From NCBI GenBank assembly GCA_022823865.1, contig JAJEHF010000002.1:115145-179144 (forward strand): DNA of 64,000 nt, read 5' to 3'. Every line of letters begins with the position of its first letter. Positions within the stretch are counted from its first letter, which is position 1. This DNA comes from Bryobacterales bacterium (lineage in GTDB: Bacteria > Acidobacteriota > Terriglobia > Bryobacterales > UBA6623). Below the pieces are notes generated by a model, which worked only from the letters and a program-made list of their open reading frames with translations, was not told the DNA's origin and ran no database searches. Below, one piece after another: positions 31,220-39,614 of this stretch. A program made the translations under genes and the position numbers.

Positions 31220-31969
31220 TTAATGTGTAGACGATGCCGCTCCCTGCCAGCGACGGCAGCCACTGAGCCAGCCAAGCGAGTCGTTCAGCCTGCCCCCCAT
31301 TCGGATGGTCTGTAGAGCGAGTGACGGCCGGCTGAGATCGCCGCGCAACACCTGTAGACCCGGTCCTAGAATCACCTCAAGGTCCTCCATCACGCGAGCG
31401 TTGGCGGTGGCGGTGGTCGCCAGCAGGCGAACGTTGTGAGGAAGGATACGGACGATGCGCTCGATCAGACGATAGTGAGGCCGAAAGTCGTGGCCCCAGT
31501 CCGAAATACAGTGGGCCTCATCGATGACCAGAAGAGCGATATGCTGAGCGACTTCCGCCAATACCTCGTTACGAAATCGTTCGTTGGCGAATCGCTCCGG
31601 AGAAATCAGCACGATGTCCACCGTATCGGCGCGAATCGCCTCCTCAACGCTGTCCCAGTCTTCTCGGTTGTCGGAGTTAATCGTATTGGCGCGGACGCCC
31701 ATCCGCTCCGCAGCGGCAATCTGGTTGCGCATCAGCGCCAACAAAGGGCTGACGAGTAGCGTCGGACCCAGGCCTGCTTCGCGCAATAGCCGGGTGGTGA
31801 TGAAGTAGACGAAGCTCTTTCCCCAGCCGGTCTTCTGGACTAGGAGCTGTCTGCCACGGCCCTCCACAAGGTGCCGGATAGCCTCTTCCTGTCCCTCACG
31901 GAATCGTGCGTCCAGCCGACCGGTGCCCGCCTTCAAGAGTTCCAGTGCCCGGCGGGAGTCATAGTGCAT
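31220..31969 (-). CDS. RecQ-type helicase, N-terminal part (frameshifted)
   Basis: Upstream fragment of the same helicase, 249 residues. It contains the Q-like motif (ARFREGQEEAIRHL), Walker A TGWGKS (Lys about 51), DEAH within VIDEAHCISDWGHDFRPHYR (about 150) and motif III (LLATTATANARV). At the six-cytosine run 31293-31298 (plus strand) the frame changes: adding one base there restores QAERLAWLAQWLPSLAGSGIVYTLTVRDAHLVAA, which fits the RecQ family, whereas the present frame ends in an unrelated tail at 31220. Intact, the gene would span 29919-31969 and encode about 683 residues. Whether the lesion is real or a sequencing/assembly error cannot be settled here. Confidence 0.8.
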   Translation of the reverse strand: MHYDSRRALELLKAGTGRLDARFREGQEEAIRHLVEGRGRQLLVQKTGWGKSFVYFITTRLLREAGLGPTLLVSPLLALMRNQIAAAERMGVRANTINSDNREDWDSVEEAIRADTVDIVLISPERFANERFRNEVLAEVAQHIALLVIDEAHCISDWGHDFRPHYRLIERIVRILPHNVRLLATTATANARVMEDLEVILGPGLQVLRGDLSRPSLALQTIRMGGRLNDSLGWLSGCRRWQGAASSTH

Positions 31970-32099
31970 CTCGGCACCTATGGCGTGGTCTTGATCGGTG
32001 CATCGACTGACGAAATGACGTGGCCGGTTTCAGCCGTCAAGCCATTCCGCTCGCTGCCAAGCGGCCTTGCTGCTCATCAACCCGGCCAGTCGAATGGCA

Positions 32100-33719
32100 T
32101 TAGGGTCGGGCAAACGTAAACACCGCGTGCCCCGCGGCGATCGTGACGTACTGCCGGCCGCCAGCCTCGTAAGTGATCGGCGAAGCCGCTATCTGGCCAC
32201 CCAAGTAGCGCTGCCAGAGCAGCGTCCCGTCTGTCGCGTCCAACGCATAGAAATGTCCTTCCCTGCTGCCGGAAAACAGTACATTGCTCGCAGTGGAAAG
32301 CAGGCCCGAGTCGGTCACGTCGGTCATCGAGAACTCCCACTCCATCTCGCCGGTGAGCGGGTTCAATGCGCGCAAGGCTCCGTAGCCGTCGTCCTCGGTG
32401 TAGGTCATGAACCGCCGCCGCACCGTCGCCGCAACAGGACCGCGAGGGGAGCCGCCCAGATAGCGCGTGCCCGGCTCGTACTCCTGGTCCCACTTGTAAT
32501 AGACCGAGTAGTAGCCCTCCCAGACCGGCAGGTAGAAGAGCTTGGTCAGCGGGCTGAATGACGGGGCGTACCAATTCGTCCCTCCTTGGACGCCCGGCCA
32601 AGTCTTGGTCCCTTCGCTGCTCGGGCCCCGGCCGGGTATCTTGACTGGACGGCCATCCTCATCGAGGCCTGCGGCCCAAGTCTGCTTCACGAACGGCTTG
32701 CCCAGCAAGAACTCGCCCGTCTCGCGGTCCAGAACGTAAAAGAAACCGTTGCGGTTGCCCCAGAGCATCAGCTTGCGCTGCTCGCCTTCCCACTCCATGT
32801 CGGCCAGCACCGGGATCTGCACCGCGTCCCAGTCCCACTCGTCGTGGGGCGTGAATTGGAAGTGCCACTTGAGCTTGCCCGTGTCAGGATCCAGCGCGAT
32901 GACCGAGTCCGTGTAGAGGTTGTCGCCAGGGCGGACGTCGGGATTCCAATCCGGCGAGGGGTTGCCGACGCCCCAATAGGTGAGGTTCAGCTCTGGGTCA
33001 TACGAGCCTGTCAGCCAGATCGAGCCGCCACCCGTCTTCCAGGCGTCGTTCTCCCAAGTCTCGTGGCCCGGCTCTCCAGGTCCGGGAATCGTGTAGAAGC
33101 GCCACGCCTCCTCGCCGGTAGCGGCATCATAGGCCGCCAGGTATCCGCGGATGCCGAATTCCCCGCCCGCGGTGCCGACGATCACCTTGTCCTTGATCAT
33201 CAGCGGAGCGACAGTCAGCGAGTACCCCTTCTCGTAGTCCTCCACCACCGTGGTCTCCCAGACCTTGTTCCCCGTACTGGCATCCACCGCAAGCAGCTTG
33301 GCATCCAAGGTGCCCCAGTAGAGGGTGTCGCCCCAAATCGCGGCGCCGCGATTGACTCGGCCGCAGCACGGATAGATGCGCTCCGGCAACTCGTGCTCGT
33401 AGATCCAGAACTCGCGGCCAGTCGTCGGATCCAGCGCAACCAGCTTGTTCGGAGGCTCGGTGAGGTACATCAAGCCGTCCACCACCAAGGGCGTCGCTTG
33501 GAACTTGTCCGTGGAGGAGGCCTGATAGACCCACTGCAGCTCCAACTCGTCGACGTTGTAGCGGTTGATGCCGGTCAAGCCGCTGAAATGCTGGCTGAAA
33601 TAGGTGCCGTTGTACGTCAGCCAGTTGCCCGGTTCAGACCCGGCTTGGTTCAGGCGCTCTTGATCGACTTGGGCGCAGAGGCAGGTGGCGGCGAGAATCG
33701 CCAAGAATGCTGGGCGCAT
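32100..33719 (-). CDS. PQQ-dependent alcohol-type dehydrogenase (quinoprotein), secreted
   Basis: 539 residues from the ATG at 33719, which begins a signal peptide (RPAFLAILAATCLCAQ). It is an eight-bladed quinoprotein propeller with W-motifs (AYDAATGEEAWRF, ALDPDTGKLKWHF, ALDATDGTLLWQ). The adjacent cysteine pair that forms the vicinal disulfide over PQQ is present (YPCCGRVNRG). The catalytic region is TPHDEWDWDAV: the active-site Asp of EWD is followed two positions later by another Asp, the signature associated with lanthanide-binding members. No fused cytochrome c domain is present, so electrons must pass to a separate carrier. Substrate unknown (alcohol or sugar alcohol). Confidence 0.88.
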   Translation of the reverse strand: MRPAFLAILAATCLCAQVDQERLNQAGSEPGNWLTYNGTYFSQHFSGLTGINRYNVDELELQWVYQASSTDKFQATPLVVDGLMYLTEPPNKLVALDPTTGREFWIYEHELPERIYPCCGRVNRGAAIWGDTLYWGTLDAKLLAVDASTGNKVWETTVVEDYEKGYSLTVAPLMIKDKVIVGTAGGEFGIRGYLAAYDAATGEEAWRFYTIPGPGEPGHETWENDAWKTGGGSIWLTGSYDPELNLTYWGVGNPSPDWNPDVRPGDNLYTDSVIALDPDTGKLKWHFQFTPHDEWDWDAVQIPVLADMEWEGEQRKLMLWGNRNGFFYVLDRETGEFLLGKPFVKQTWAAGLDEDGRPVKIPGRGPSSEGTKTWPGVQGGTNWYAPSFSPLTKLFYLPVWEGYYSVYYKWDQEYEPGTRYLGGSPRGPVAATVRRRFMTYTEDDGYGALRALNPLTGEMEWEFSMTDVTDSGLLSTASNVLFSGSREGHFYALDATDGTLLWQRYLGGQIAASPITYEAGGRQYVTIAAGHAVFTFARP

Positions 33720-33784
33720 TGCAATAGGATAGCCGACACACCCAATCCGCAAAGGGTCGGTCACGCGGATAGAATGGGGCACTT

Positions 33785-34234
33785 GTGAGGGCGGTCGTGC
33801 AACGCGTGAGCCTTGCCGAGGTCACGGTCAACGGCAACACCGCAGGCCGGATCGACGGCGGACTGCTGGTGCTGCTGGGGGTCGGCAGGGGGGATACCGC
33901 CAAGGACGCGGCCTACCTGGCTTCCAAGACCGCGGGCCTGCGAGTCTTCGAGGGGGCTGACGGACGCATGACCAAGTCCGTCAGAGACATCGGCGGCTCT
34001 GTCCTCGCAATCTCCCAATTCACCCTCTTCGGGGACGTTCGCCGCGGCCTGCGACCCAGCTTCGATGGCGCTGCCGATCCCGAGACAGCGGAATGCCTCT
34101 ACGAAGAATACGTGGCCCAACTGCGAGCCGCGGGACTGGATGTCGCGACCGGGGTGTTCCGTGCAAGGATGCGTGTCGAGTCCGTCAATGAAGGACCGGT
34201 GACGATATTGCTCGACTCGACGAAGCTACTCTGA
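33785..34234 (+). CDS. dtd: D-aminoacyl-tRNA deacylase
   Basis: 149 residues from the GTG at 33785. The family's catalytic motif SQFTLFGD is present (VLAISQFTLFGDVRRGLRPSF), as is the C-terminal NEGPVTILLDS motif (GP.T, the cis-Pro element that rejects L-amino acids). The N-terminus MRAVVQRVSLAEVTVNG is characteristic. The enzyme recycles D-aminoacyl-tRNAs in the cytoplasm. It is divergent from the PQQ dehydrogenase (65 bases between starts) and convergent with the cyclase gene. Confidence 0.95.
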   Translation: MRAVVQRVSLAEVTVNGNTAGRIDGGLLVLLGVGRGDTAKDAAYLASKTAGLRVFEGADGRMTKSVRDIGGSVLAISQFTLFGDVRRGLRPSFDGAADPETAECLYEEYVAQLRAAGLDVATGVFRARMRVESVNEGPVTILLDSTKLL

Positions 34235-34252
34235 GCGGCCGGCCGAGCTTGC

Positions 34253-35029
34253 TTACTCGTATACGACGGCCACGGCGCGAGTCCAGCCAGCCGAAGCGCG
34301 CTTGATCTTGGTCGGAAAGCAGATCACGTCGAAACCCGCAGACGGCAGTGTCTGGAGGTTGCCGAGCTTCTCGATCTGGCAGTAGCCTCGCTCGATTCCC
34401 GCCTTGTGCCCTTCCCAGATAATCGACGGGTCCCCTGTCTGGCGCCAGCGCTGCGCGGTATGCGGAAACGGCGCATCCCACGACCACGCGTCGGTCCCGA
34501 CCACGCGGACTCCGCGCTCGGTCAACCAAAGAGTGGATTCCCGGCCGAAGCCGCAACCCTTTGAGAGGTAGTCCTCGTGGCCGTAGCGCGCACCGGCCGA
34601 GGTGTTTACGACCACGATATTGAGCGGCTGCAATTCGTGGCCGATCCGGCGCAGCTCCCGTTCTATGTCGTCAGGCTTGACCACGTAGCCGTCTGCCAGT
34701 CCGCGGAAATCCAGCTTGACGCCCGGCTGGCAGCACCAATCGAGCGGAACCTCGTCGATCGTGATCGCCGGTGCCCCGCCGTCCATCGTGGGATGGTAGT
34801 GCCACGGCGCGTCCATGTGGGTGCCGTTGTGGCTGGAGATGCGAACGTCCTCAACGGCCCAGCCCATCCCTTCGGGGAGTTGGTCCGGCCGCAGCCCCGG
34901 AAAGACGGAGCAGACCTCGGGCGCGGTTTCCGCGTGCCCGCGATAGTCGATCTCGGGCAGCATCGGGTCCGGATCGGAACGGATGCCCGCCTCGAGCGGC
35001 ACCGAAATGTCAACGAGCCGCCGGGGCAT
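34253..35029 (-). CDS. Cyclase-family (kynurenine formamidase-like) hydrolase
   Basis: 258 residues from the ATG at 35029. The metal-binding signature SHNGTHMDAPWHY (HxGTHxDxPxH) is complete, and the N-terminus RLVDISVPLEAGI matches the PF04199 family. Members hydrolyse N-formylkynurenine, isatin or other cyclic amides and esters with Mn2+ or Zn2+. The start overlaps the end of the sulfatase gene by 20 bases, so the gene is translated from the dioxygenase-sulfatase-cyclase transcript. The substrate cannot be inferred. Longer in-frame upstream sequence lies inside the sulfatase gene and is not coding for this protein. Confidence 0.85.
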   Translation of the reverse strand: MPRRLVDISVPLEAGIRSDPDPMLPEIDYRGHAETAPEVCSVFPGLRPDQLPEGMGWAVEDVRISSHNGTHMDAPWHYHPTMDGGAPAITIDEVPLDWCCQPGVKLDFRGLADGYVVKPDDIERELRRIGHELQPLNIVVVNTSAGARYGHEDYLSKGCGFGRESTLWLTERGVRVVGTDAWSWDAPFPHTAQRWRQTGDPSIIWEGHKAGIERGYCQIEKLGNLQTLPSAGFDVICFPTKIKRASAGWTRAVAVVYE

Positions 35030-36614
35030 TCTTGATTTCCAGGTCGGACTTGGAATGGCCGACCGCATGCTTCCCGCGCGAGCGCGCCGCCTCGCGCTCC
35101 GCGGCGTCGAGAGTGCTGTTGAACGTGGCGCCGAAGCCGTCGACCTGGCGGTAGGCGTAGCCCTGCCAGGGATCGAGCCCATCCATGCGCGGATCCCCTC
35201 CCTCGCGCAGGATTTCCTCCAAGCGTTGCGACAGCTGGGCGCGCACCGGCTCCAGCTCGGGATCATCGGCCAGGTTGTTCATCTGGTGCGGGTCCGCGCG
35301 GCAGTCATAGAGTTCCTCGGCCGGCCGCTTGCCCAGCCCCACCTCGACCTCGCGCGGGAAGCGCTCGCGGGTCTCGGGAAGCAGCAGGAAGTCCTTGAAC
35401 GGCCCGTCGTCCAAGTCCCCGTGCGGAGCCTTGTTGGACGAGATGAACTCCGGCCCGCCGGTCGGCCAGCGATCCGGCTCATAGTTGCGGATGTAGAGGT
35501 AATCATGCGTGCGGATGGCCCGCATGGGGTACGTCGCGCCGTCGGGCCGGCACCAAGTGTGCCGCTCCATGGCGGTAACCACGTGATCCCGGCTGGGGTC
35601 GAGTCGGCCCTCGCCGACACCAGCGAGCAGCGGCACCAAGCTGCGGCCATCGTGGGACGCGACAGGATCCACGCCCGCAGCTTCGAGAAAGGTCGGCGCG
35701 AAATCGGTATGGCTGATGAAGTCTTCGATGGTCCTGCCACCGGGTGCCCGGCCGCCCCAGCGGACTGCCGTGGGCATGCGGGTGCCGCTGTCGTAAAGCG
35801 TGGCTTTCGTACGGCTGAATGGCATGCCATTGTCCGAAGTCACGACGATCAGCGTGTTGTCCAGCTCGCCCATGCTTTCAAGCGTGTCCAGCATGCGGCC
35901 AAGGTGCCGGTCGAAGTGCTCGATCTCGTAGTAGTAGTCCAGCAGCTCGGAACGAACCTCGGGAGCGTCTGGCAGGTAGGGAGGGACGAAGACCTGGTCG
36001 GGGTCCAGCCCGCTGCGCGCGCCAATCCCGGGCTCGTAGTCACGGTGCGGCTCGGTCGCTCCGAAGAAAAAGAAGAACGGCGCCCCCTCCGGGCGGTCGG
36101 CCAAGAAGTCCTCGAAGTTTGACGCGTAGTCGCGGATGTCGATGCCATCCGGCGGATCTGGCTCCAAGCGAGCGTCGTACTCGGTGCCGAAGGGGTGCCG
36201 CGCCAGGCCCGCCGCCCGCCAGTCGCCCGGTGCCCACGGCTTGCCAACGAAGCCGATGTGATAGCCAGAATCCTCCAGCAGGTGCGGGAAGAGAGGGTAG
36301 TCGGGCGGCAGCGTGCCGAAAAGGACCCCCGCCTCCCCAATGCTCCAAATCGGCCGGCCGGTCAGCAAGGCCGACCGCGACGGCGTGCAAGACGGGCAAG
36401 CCGTGTAGGAGTGGTTGAACAGCACACCCTCTCGGGCCACGCGGTCGAAGGCAGGCGTGCGCACCACCGGATCGCCGAGAATCGAGGCGTGCGGATACGA
36501 CTGGTCGTCCGTATAGGCCAGCAGGATGTTGGGCCGGCGTTCCGGAGTGCCGGTGCCGCATGCGGCCGCAGCCAGCGGCACGGCCAGCATTTCGCGGCGT
36601 GTCAGCGAGGTCAT
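35010..36614 (-). CDS. Type I sulfatase, exported
   Basis: 534 residues from the ATG at 36614. The N-terminus (SLTRREMLAVPLAAAACG) has twin arginines and a possible lipidation Cys, so it is exported. Metal ligands are seen in NILLAYTDDQS (Asp35-Asp36) and the formylglycine site is CTPSRSALLTG (Cys76), the Cys-type signature needing a formylglycine-generating enzyme. VVTSDNGMPFS supplies the C-terminal metal residues. Such enzymes remove sulfate esters from glycans or small molecules in the periplasm. It lies 10 bases after the PhyH gene and overlaps the cyclase gene, forming a three-gene operon. Confidence 0.9.
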   Translation of the reverse strand: MTSLTRREMLAVPLAAAACGTGTPERRPNILLAYTDDQSYPHASILGDPVVRTPAFDRVAREGVLFNHSYTACPSCTPSRSALLTGRPIWSIGEAGVLFGTLPPDYPLFPHLLEDSGYHIGFVGKPWAPGDWRAAGLARHPFGTEYDARLEPDPPDGIDIRDYASNFEDFLADRPEGAPFFFFFGATEPHRDYEPGIGARSGLDPDQVFVPPYLPDAPEVRSELLDYYYEIEHFDRHLGRMLDTLESMGELDNTLIVVTSDNGMPFSRTKATLYDSGTRMPTAVRWGGRAPGGRTIEDFISHTDFAPTFLEAAGVDPVASHDGRSLVPLLAGVGEGRLDPSRDHVVTAMERHTWCRPDGATYPMRAIRTHDYLYIRNYEPDRWPTGGPEFISSNKAPHGDLDDGPFKDFLLLPETRERFPREVEVGLGKRPAEELYDCRADPHQMNNLADDPELEPVRAQLSQRLEEILREGGDPRMDGLDPWQGYAYRQVDGFGATFNSTLDAAEREAARSRGKHAVGHSKSDLEIKNAPAAR

Positions 36615-36624
36615 TGGGCTAATC

Positions 36625-37479
36625 CTATTCCGCTTCTGAGACGGTCTGCAAGATCGAGCGCTTGCTCTTGGCGCCCTCCGAACTCCGCGCCGGCAGCGCA
36701 TCCATCACCGCGGGGTACGGGTAGTGCAATCCGAGCAGGTCTTGCATCCGCTGCTCGTAGCCGAGAGCCGTGTCGCGGTCGATGCACCGGTTCCAGTCCT
36801 CGATCGGCTTGATCGACTTGATGGTGTAGGAGCCGAGGAGCGTCGCCCGTGACGCACTAGTGTGGTTGGTTTGGCCCGCGTGCCAGAGCAGCGCGGGGAA
36901 CAACAGCAGCGTGCCGGGGCGCATGGTAGCGCGGATGTGGCGTCGCCGGAACTCGTCGGGGTCCGGCCAGCGGGCAAGTTTCTGGCTGCCCGGCACGATG
37001 GCCGTCGCGCCGTTCTCCAGCGTGAACTCGTCGAGGGGCATCACGGCCTCGACAGCAAGGTGATAGCTGGCGTTGAGCTGGCTCGGCCAGCGGTCGCGGG
37101 CGTGCAGGTCCCAATACGGGTAGTCGACATGAGGCTCTTGCGCCCGGGCCCTGGGGTGCAGCACGTTGGCTGCGAACGAACTCAGCATGAGATCTTCGCC
37201 GAGGATCGGGCGCATGATCGCCAGCATCCGCTCGTCCGAGCAGATCTGGCGGAAGACCTCCCCCTTGGCCGGCAGGTTCCACACGCGCGCCTGGCTGGCG
37301 TTCTCGTCGTCGCCATAGAAGTGCGACGTGCGATTCGGCTCGCTCCCGAGCAGTTCATAGATGCGCTCGCGGGCCGCTGCGATGAGTTCGGGAGAATAAA
37401 AATCTTCCAGCAGCAGGTAGCCCTGCCCGTCGCAAAGCTCGCTGACGGCTGTGGCTACATCTGGGAGCCCCGACGCCAT
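36625..37479 (-). CDS. Phytanoyl-CoA dioxygenase-family Fe(II)/2-oxoglutarate oxygenase
   Basis: 284 residues. The 2-His-1-carboxylate iron triad is visible: HVD (117-119, PHVDYPYWD) and a distal His (200, LLLFPALLWHAGQTNHTS), with the 2-oxoglutarate-binding Arg about 11 residues later (ASRATLLGSY). MPLDEFTLENGATAIVPGSQK is typical of the PhyH family. Family members hydroxylate small molecules or acyl chains using O2 and 2-oxoglutarate. First gene of an operon with a sulfatase and a cyclase; it is divergent from the dehydrogenase at 37515 (35 bases between starts), so promoters overlap. Confidence 0.88.
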   Translation of the reverse strand: MASGLPDVATAVSELCDGQGYLLLEDFYSPELIAAARERIYELLGSEPNRTSHFYGDDENASQARVWNLPAKGEVFRQICSDERMLAIMRPILGEDLMLSSFAANVLHPRARAQEPHVDYPYWDLHARDRWPSQLNASYHLAVEAVMPLDEFTLENGATAIVPGSQKLARWPDPDEFRRRHIRATMRPGTLLLFPALLWHAGQTNHTSASRATLLGSYTIKSIKPIEDWNRCIDRDTALGYEQRMQDLLGLHYPYPAVMDALPARSSEGAKSKRSILQTVSEAE

Positions 37480-37514
37480 GCGGTTAGGATAGCGACTCTG
37501 TGGGAGGAGCCTGA

Positions 37515-38558
37515 GTGAGCCAGCTACACATCGCGCTGATGCCCGGAGACGGCATCGGGCCGGAGGTCACCGACGCCGCAGTCCGCGTGCTGCAGGCGCT
37601 GGAAGCGCAATCCGACGACCTGGTGTTGCGATTCGAGACGCTGTCCGTCGGGGCCGGCGAGTACCTGAGCTCGGGCGATCCGCTTCCAGCGGCCGCACTC
37701 GAGCGGGCGCGCGCTTGCGACGCAGTCCTGCTGGGAGCGATGGGCCTGCCGGATGTGCGCTGGCCCAACGGCACCGAAATGGCGCCGCAGATCGACATCC
37801 GGGAACAGCTCGATCTCTACCAGGGCATCCGCCCGGTTCGCCTCTATCACGAGGCACTGACGCCCCTGCGGGACAAGCGGGCAGGCCAGATCGATCTCGT
37901 GATCTATCGGGAGAACACCGAAGGACTGTTCTGGGAGCGCCAAGCCAGCCATGACCCGCGGGCTGACTATGTCGAGAACGCGATGCGCATTTCGCGTCGC
38001 AGCAGCGAGCGCATCGTGCGAGCGGCGTTCGCGGCCGCTCGCGAGCGGCGCGGCAAGGTGACACTAGTGGACAAGGCCAACGTGCTGCCGGCCATGGCGT
38101 TTTTCCGCGAGGTATTCGACGGCATCGCGGCGGAGCAACCCGACGTTGAGACCGATCGGGTGTACGTGGACGCCGCGGCGCTGTTCCTGGTGCGGCAGCC
38201 GGAGCAGTTCGACGTGATCGTGACCGAGAACATGTTCGGCGACATTCTCTCGGACCTGGCCGCGGGCATCGTCGGCGGCATGGGCATGGCGCCATCGGCA
38301 GACATCGGCGCCCAGTATGGGGTGTTCCAGCCTGCCCACGGCAGCGCGCCTGACATTGCAGGCCGCGGCGTGGCCAATCCGCTTGCGACGATCCTGTCCG
38401 CAGCGCTCATGCTCGACTGGCTGGGCCGGGACGCCGAAGGAAGCTCGATCCGCGGCGCGGTCGCGACCGCGCTACAGGATCCGGATTGCCGGACGCCCGA
38501 TCTGGGAGGCAGCGTGTCCTGCGCAGAGATGGCCGAGAGGGTGATCTCGCTGCTGTGA
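37515..38558 (+). CDS. Isopropylmalate/isocitrate-type decarboxylating dehydrogenase
   Basis: 347 residues from the GTG at 37515 with GGGAGGAG upstream. The family start IALMPGDGIGPEVTDAAVRVL, the substrate-binding YRENTEGLFWERQ, Lys in VDKANVLPAMAFF, the metal site VTENMFGDILSDLAAGIVGGMGMAPSADIG and the NAD-binding PAHGSAPDIAGRGVANPLATILSAALML are all present. RENTEG rather than the RELTGG of typical LeuB points to an isocitrate-, homoisocitrate- or tartrate-like branch, so I do not assign leuB. No other leucine genes are adjacent. It converges with the pentapeptide-repeat gene. Confidence 0.88.
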   Translation: MSQLHIALMPGDGIGPEVTDAAVRVLQALEAQSDDLVLRFETLSVGAGEYLSSGDPLPAAALERARACDAVLLGAMGLPDVRWPNGTEMAPQIDIREQLDLYQGIRPVRLYHEALTPLRDKRAGQIDLVIYRENTEGLFWERQASHDPRADYVENAMRISRRSSERIVRAAFAAARERRGKVTLVDKANVLPAMAFFREVFDGIAAEQPDVETDRVYVDAAALFLVRQPEQFDVIVTENMFGDILSDLAAGIVGGMGMAPSADIGAQYGVFQPAHGSAPDIAGRGVANPLATILSAALMLDWLGRDAEGSSIRGAVATALQDPDCRTPDLGGSVSCAEMAERVISLL

Positions 38559-38579
38559 CGCCGAGAGCGGCGAGGCGCG

Positions 38580-38975
38580 TCAGCGGGACGGCCAGTGGGC
38601 CGGGTGTTCCAGAGGTTCGGGCAGCACGGTGCTGTGATCGCCGCGGGTCGTAAGCATCTGCTCCGGCGTCAAGTCCTCGGCAGTGCGCAGGTCCGCGCCA
38701 CGAAGATCGGTGTCGGCGATGTCGACTCCGATCATGCGCGCGCCCACGAGATTCGCGTTGCGCAAGTCGGCGCCCCGCAGGTCGGCACCGGAGAGGTTCG
38801 CGAGGACCAGCACCACCTCGCGCAGGTCGGCTTCGCGCAGATTCGCCAAGCGCAGGTCCGAATGGGTGAGGTCGCAGCCCCGGAGGTCGACCCGCACGGT
38901 AGGATTCTCCGCCCGCCAGCGATTCCACGTATCGACATCCGAACGCAACATGCGCAATTGCAAGGGATCGGCCAT
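38580..38975 (-). CDS. Pentapeptide-repeat protein
   Basis: 131 residues from the ATG at 38975. About ten A(D/N)LxX repeats form a right-handed quadrilateral helix (LRGCDLTHSDLRLANLREADLREVV, LANLSGADLRGADLRNANLVGARM, DIADTDLRGADLRTAEDL). The N-terminal ~30 residues resemble the cap (MLRSDVDTWNRWRAENP) common in small bacterial pentapeptide proteins, and the C-terminus is irregular. No membrane segment or signal. Role unknown; some relatives mimic DNA and bind gyrase, but nothing here shows that. Confidence 0.85.
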   Translation of the reverse strand: MADPLQLRMLRSDVDTWNRWRAENPTVRVDLRGCDLTHSDLRLANLREADLREVVLVLANLSGADLRGADLRNANLVGARMIGVDIADTDLRGADLRTAEDLTPEQMLTTRGDHSTVLPEPLEHPAHWPSR

Positions 38976-39326
38976 GTTAGTCCCGCCAGAACGCCGCATC
39001 TGGGCGGCTCCGTCGCTGCTGACGCTCCATTACAGCAAATTCCGCCACGCGCCGCCTCTGATCCGCTCCGAGCGTCCGACTGTCCAAGTCACGCGATCGC
39101 GGTGATTTCTGTAGCCCCGTGATCTTGCGTAGCGGCAGCCGTGCAAGATTCAATGCAGGGCAGGCACGAGATGCCGTGGGACCGCCACGCTGACAGTGAG
39201 GCTAGTAACTCGGTCCCGAAAGACTCGGACCTCGCTAGCAGTTTCCCGCTAGCAGTTTCCTGACGCAATGGCAAGCAGGTATGTGTTAAACTGCCGCGAT
39301 GTTACGCTGAGAAGTAGTTCAAGAGA
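38976..39326. other. Intergenic region
   Basis: About 350 bases between the divergent pentapeptide gene and the small gene at 39327. No credible gene. A short direct duplication is visible near 39236-39260, where CTAGCAGTTTCC occurs twice (39234-39245 and 39249-39260). Confidence 0.5.
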
Positions 39327-39614
39327 ATGCACACGTTCCTGATAGTGTCGATTGCGGGCGAGGATCTATCAGAGATCGTCGGGGCCGCGTTCGAACCCGA
39401 CCACCGCTTCGAGGTCAACGACAGCACGTGGCTAGTCGGGCGGGCGGACGTTCGGTCGAGCTGGGAGGTTTGGGAAGCCCTAGCTCCATCCCAATCAAGC
39501 ACTGCGGCGGATGTACGACCCAGGGTCATCATAGTTCCGATGAAGGGGTATTACGGACGCGCCAACGCATCGGTCTGGCAATGGCTCGAAGTCAAGGGCG
39601 CGGAAGATGGATAG
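39327..39614 (+). CDS. Hypothetical protein, 95 residues
   Basis: The translation looks like a globular protein with alternating strands and helices (HTFLIVSIAGEDLSEIVGAAFEPDHRFEVNDSTWLVGRADVRSSWEVWEALAP ... VIIVPMKGYYGRANASVWQWLEVKG). No family is recognised; the ending (RVIIVPMKGYYGRANASVWQWL) could belong to an alpha/beta domain that reports a modified ligand, but that is a guess. The stop overlaps the start of the next gene by eight bases, implying translational coupling of the pair. Confidence 0.6.
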   Translation: MHTFLIVSIAGEDLSEIVGAAFEPDHRFEVNDSTWLVGRADVRSSWEVWEALAPSQSSTAADVRPRVIIVPMKGYYGRANASVWQWLEVKGAEDG

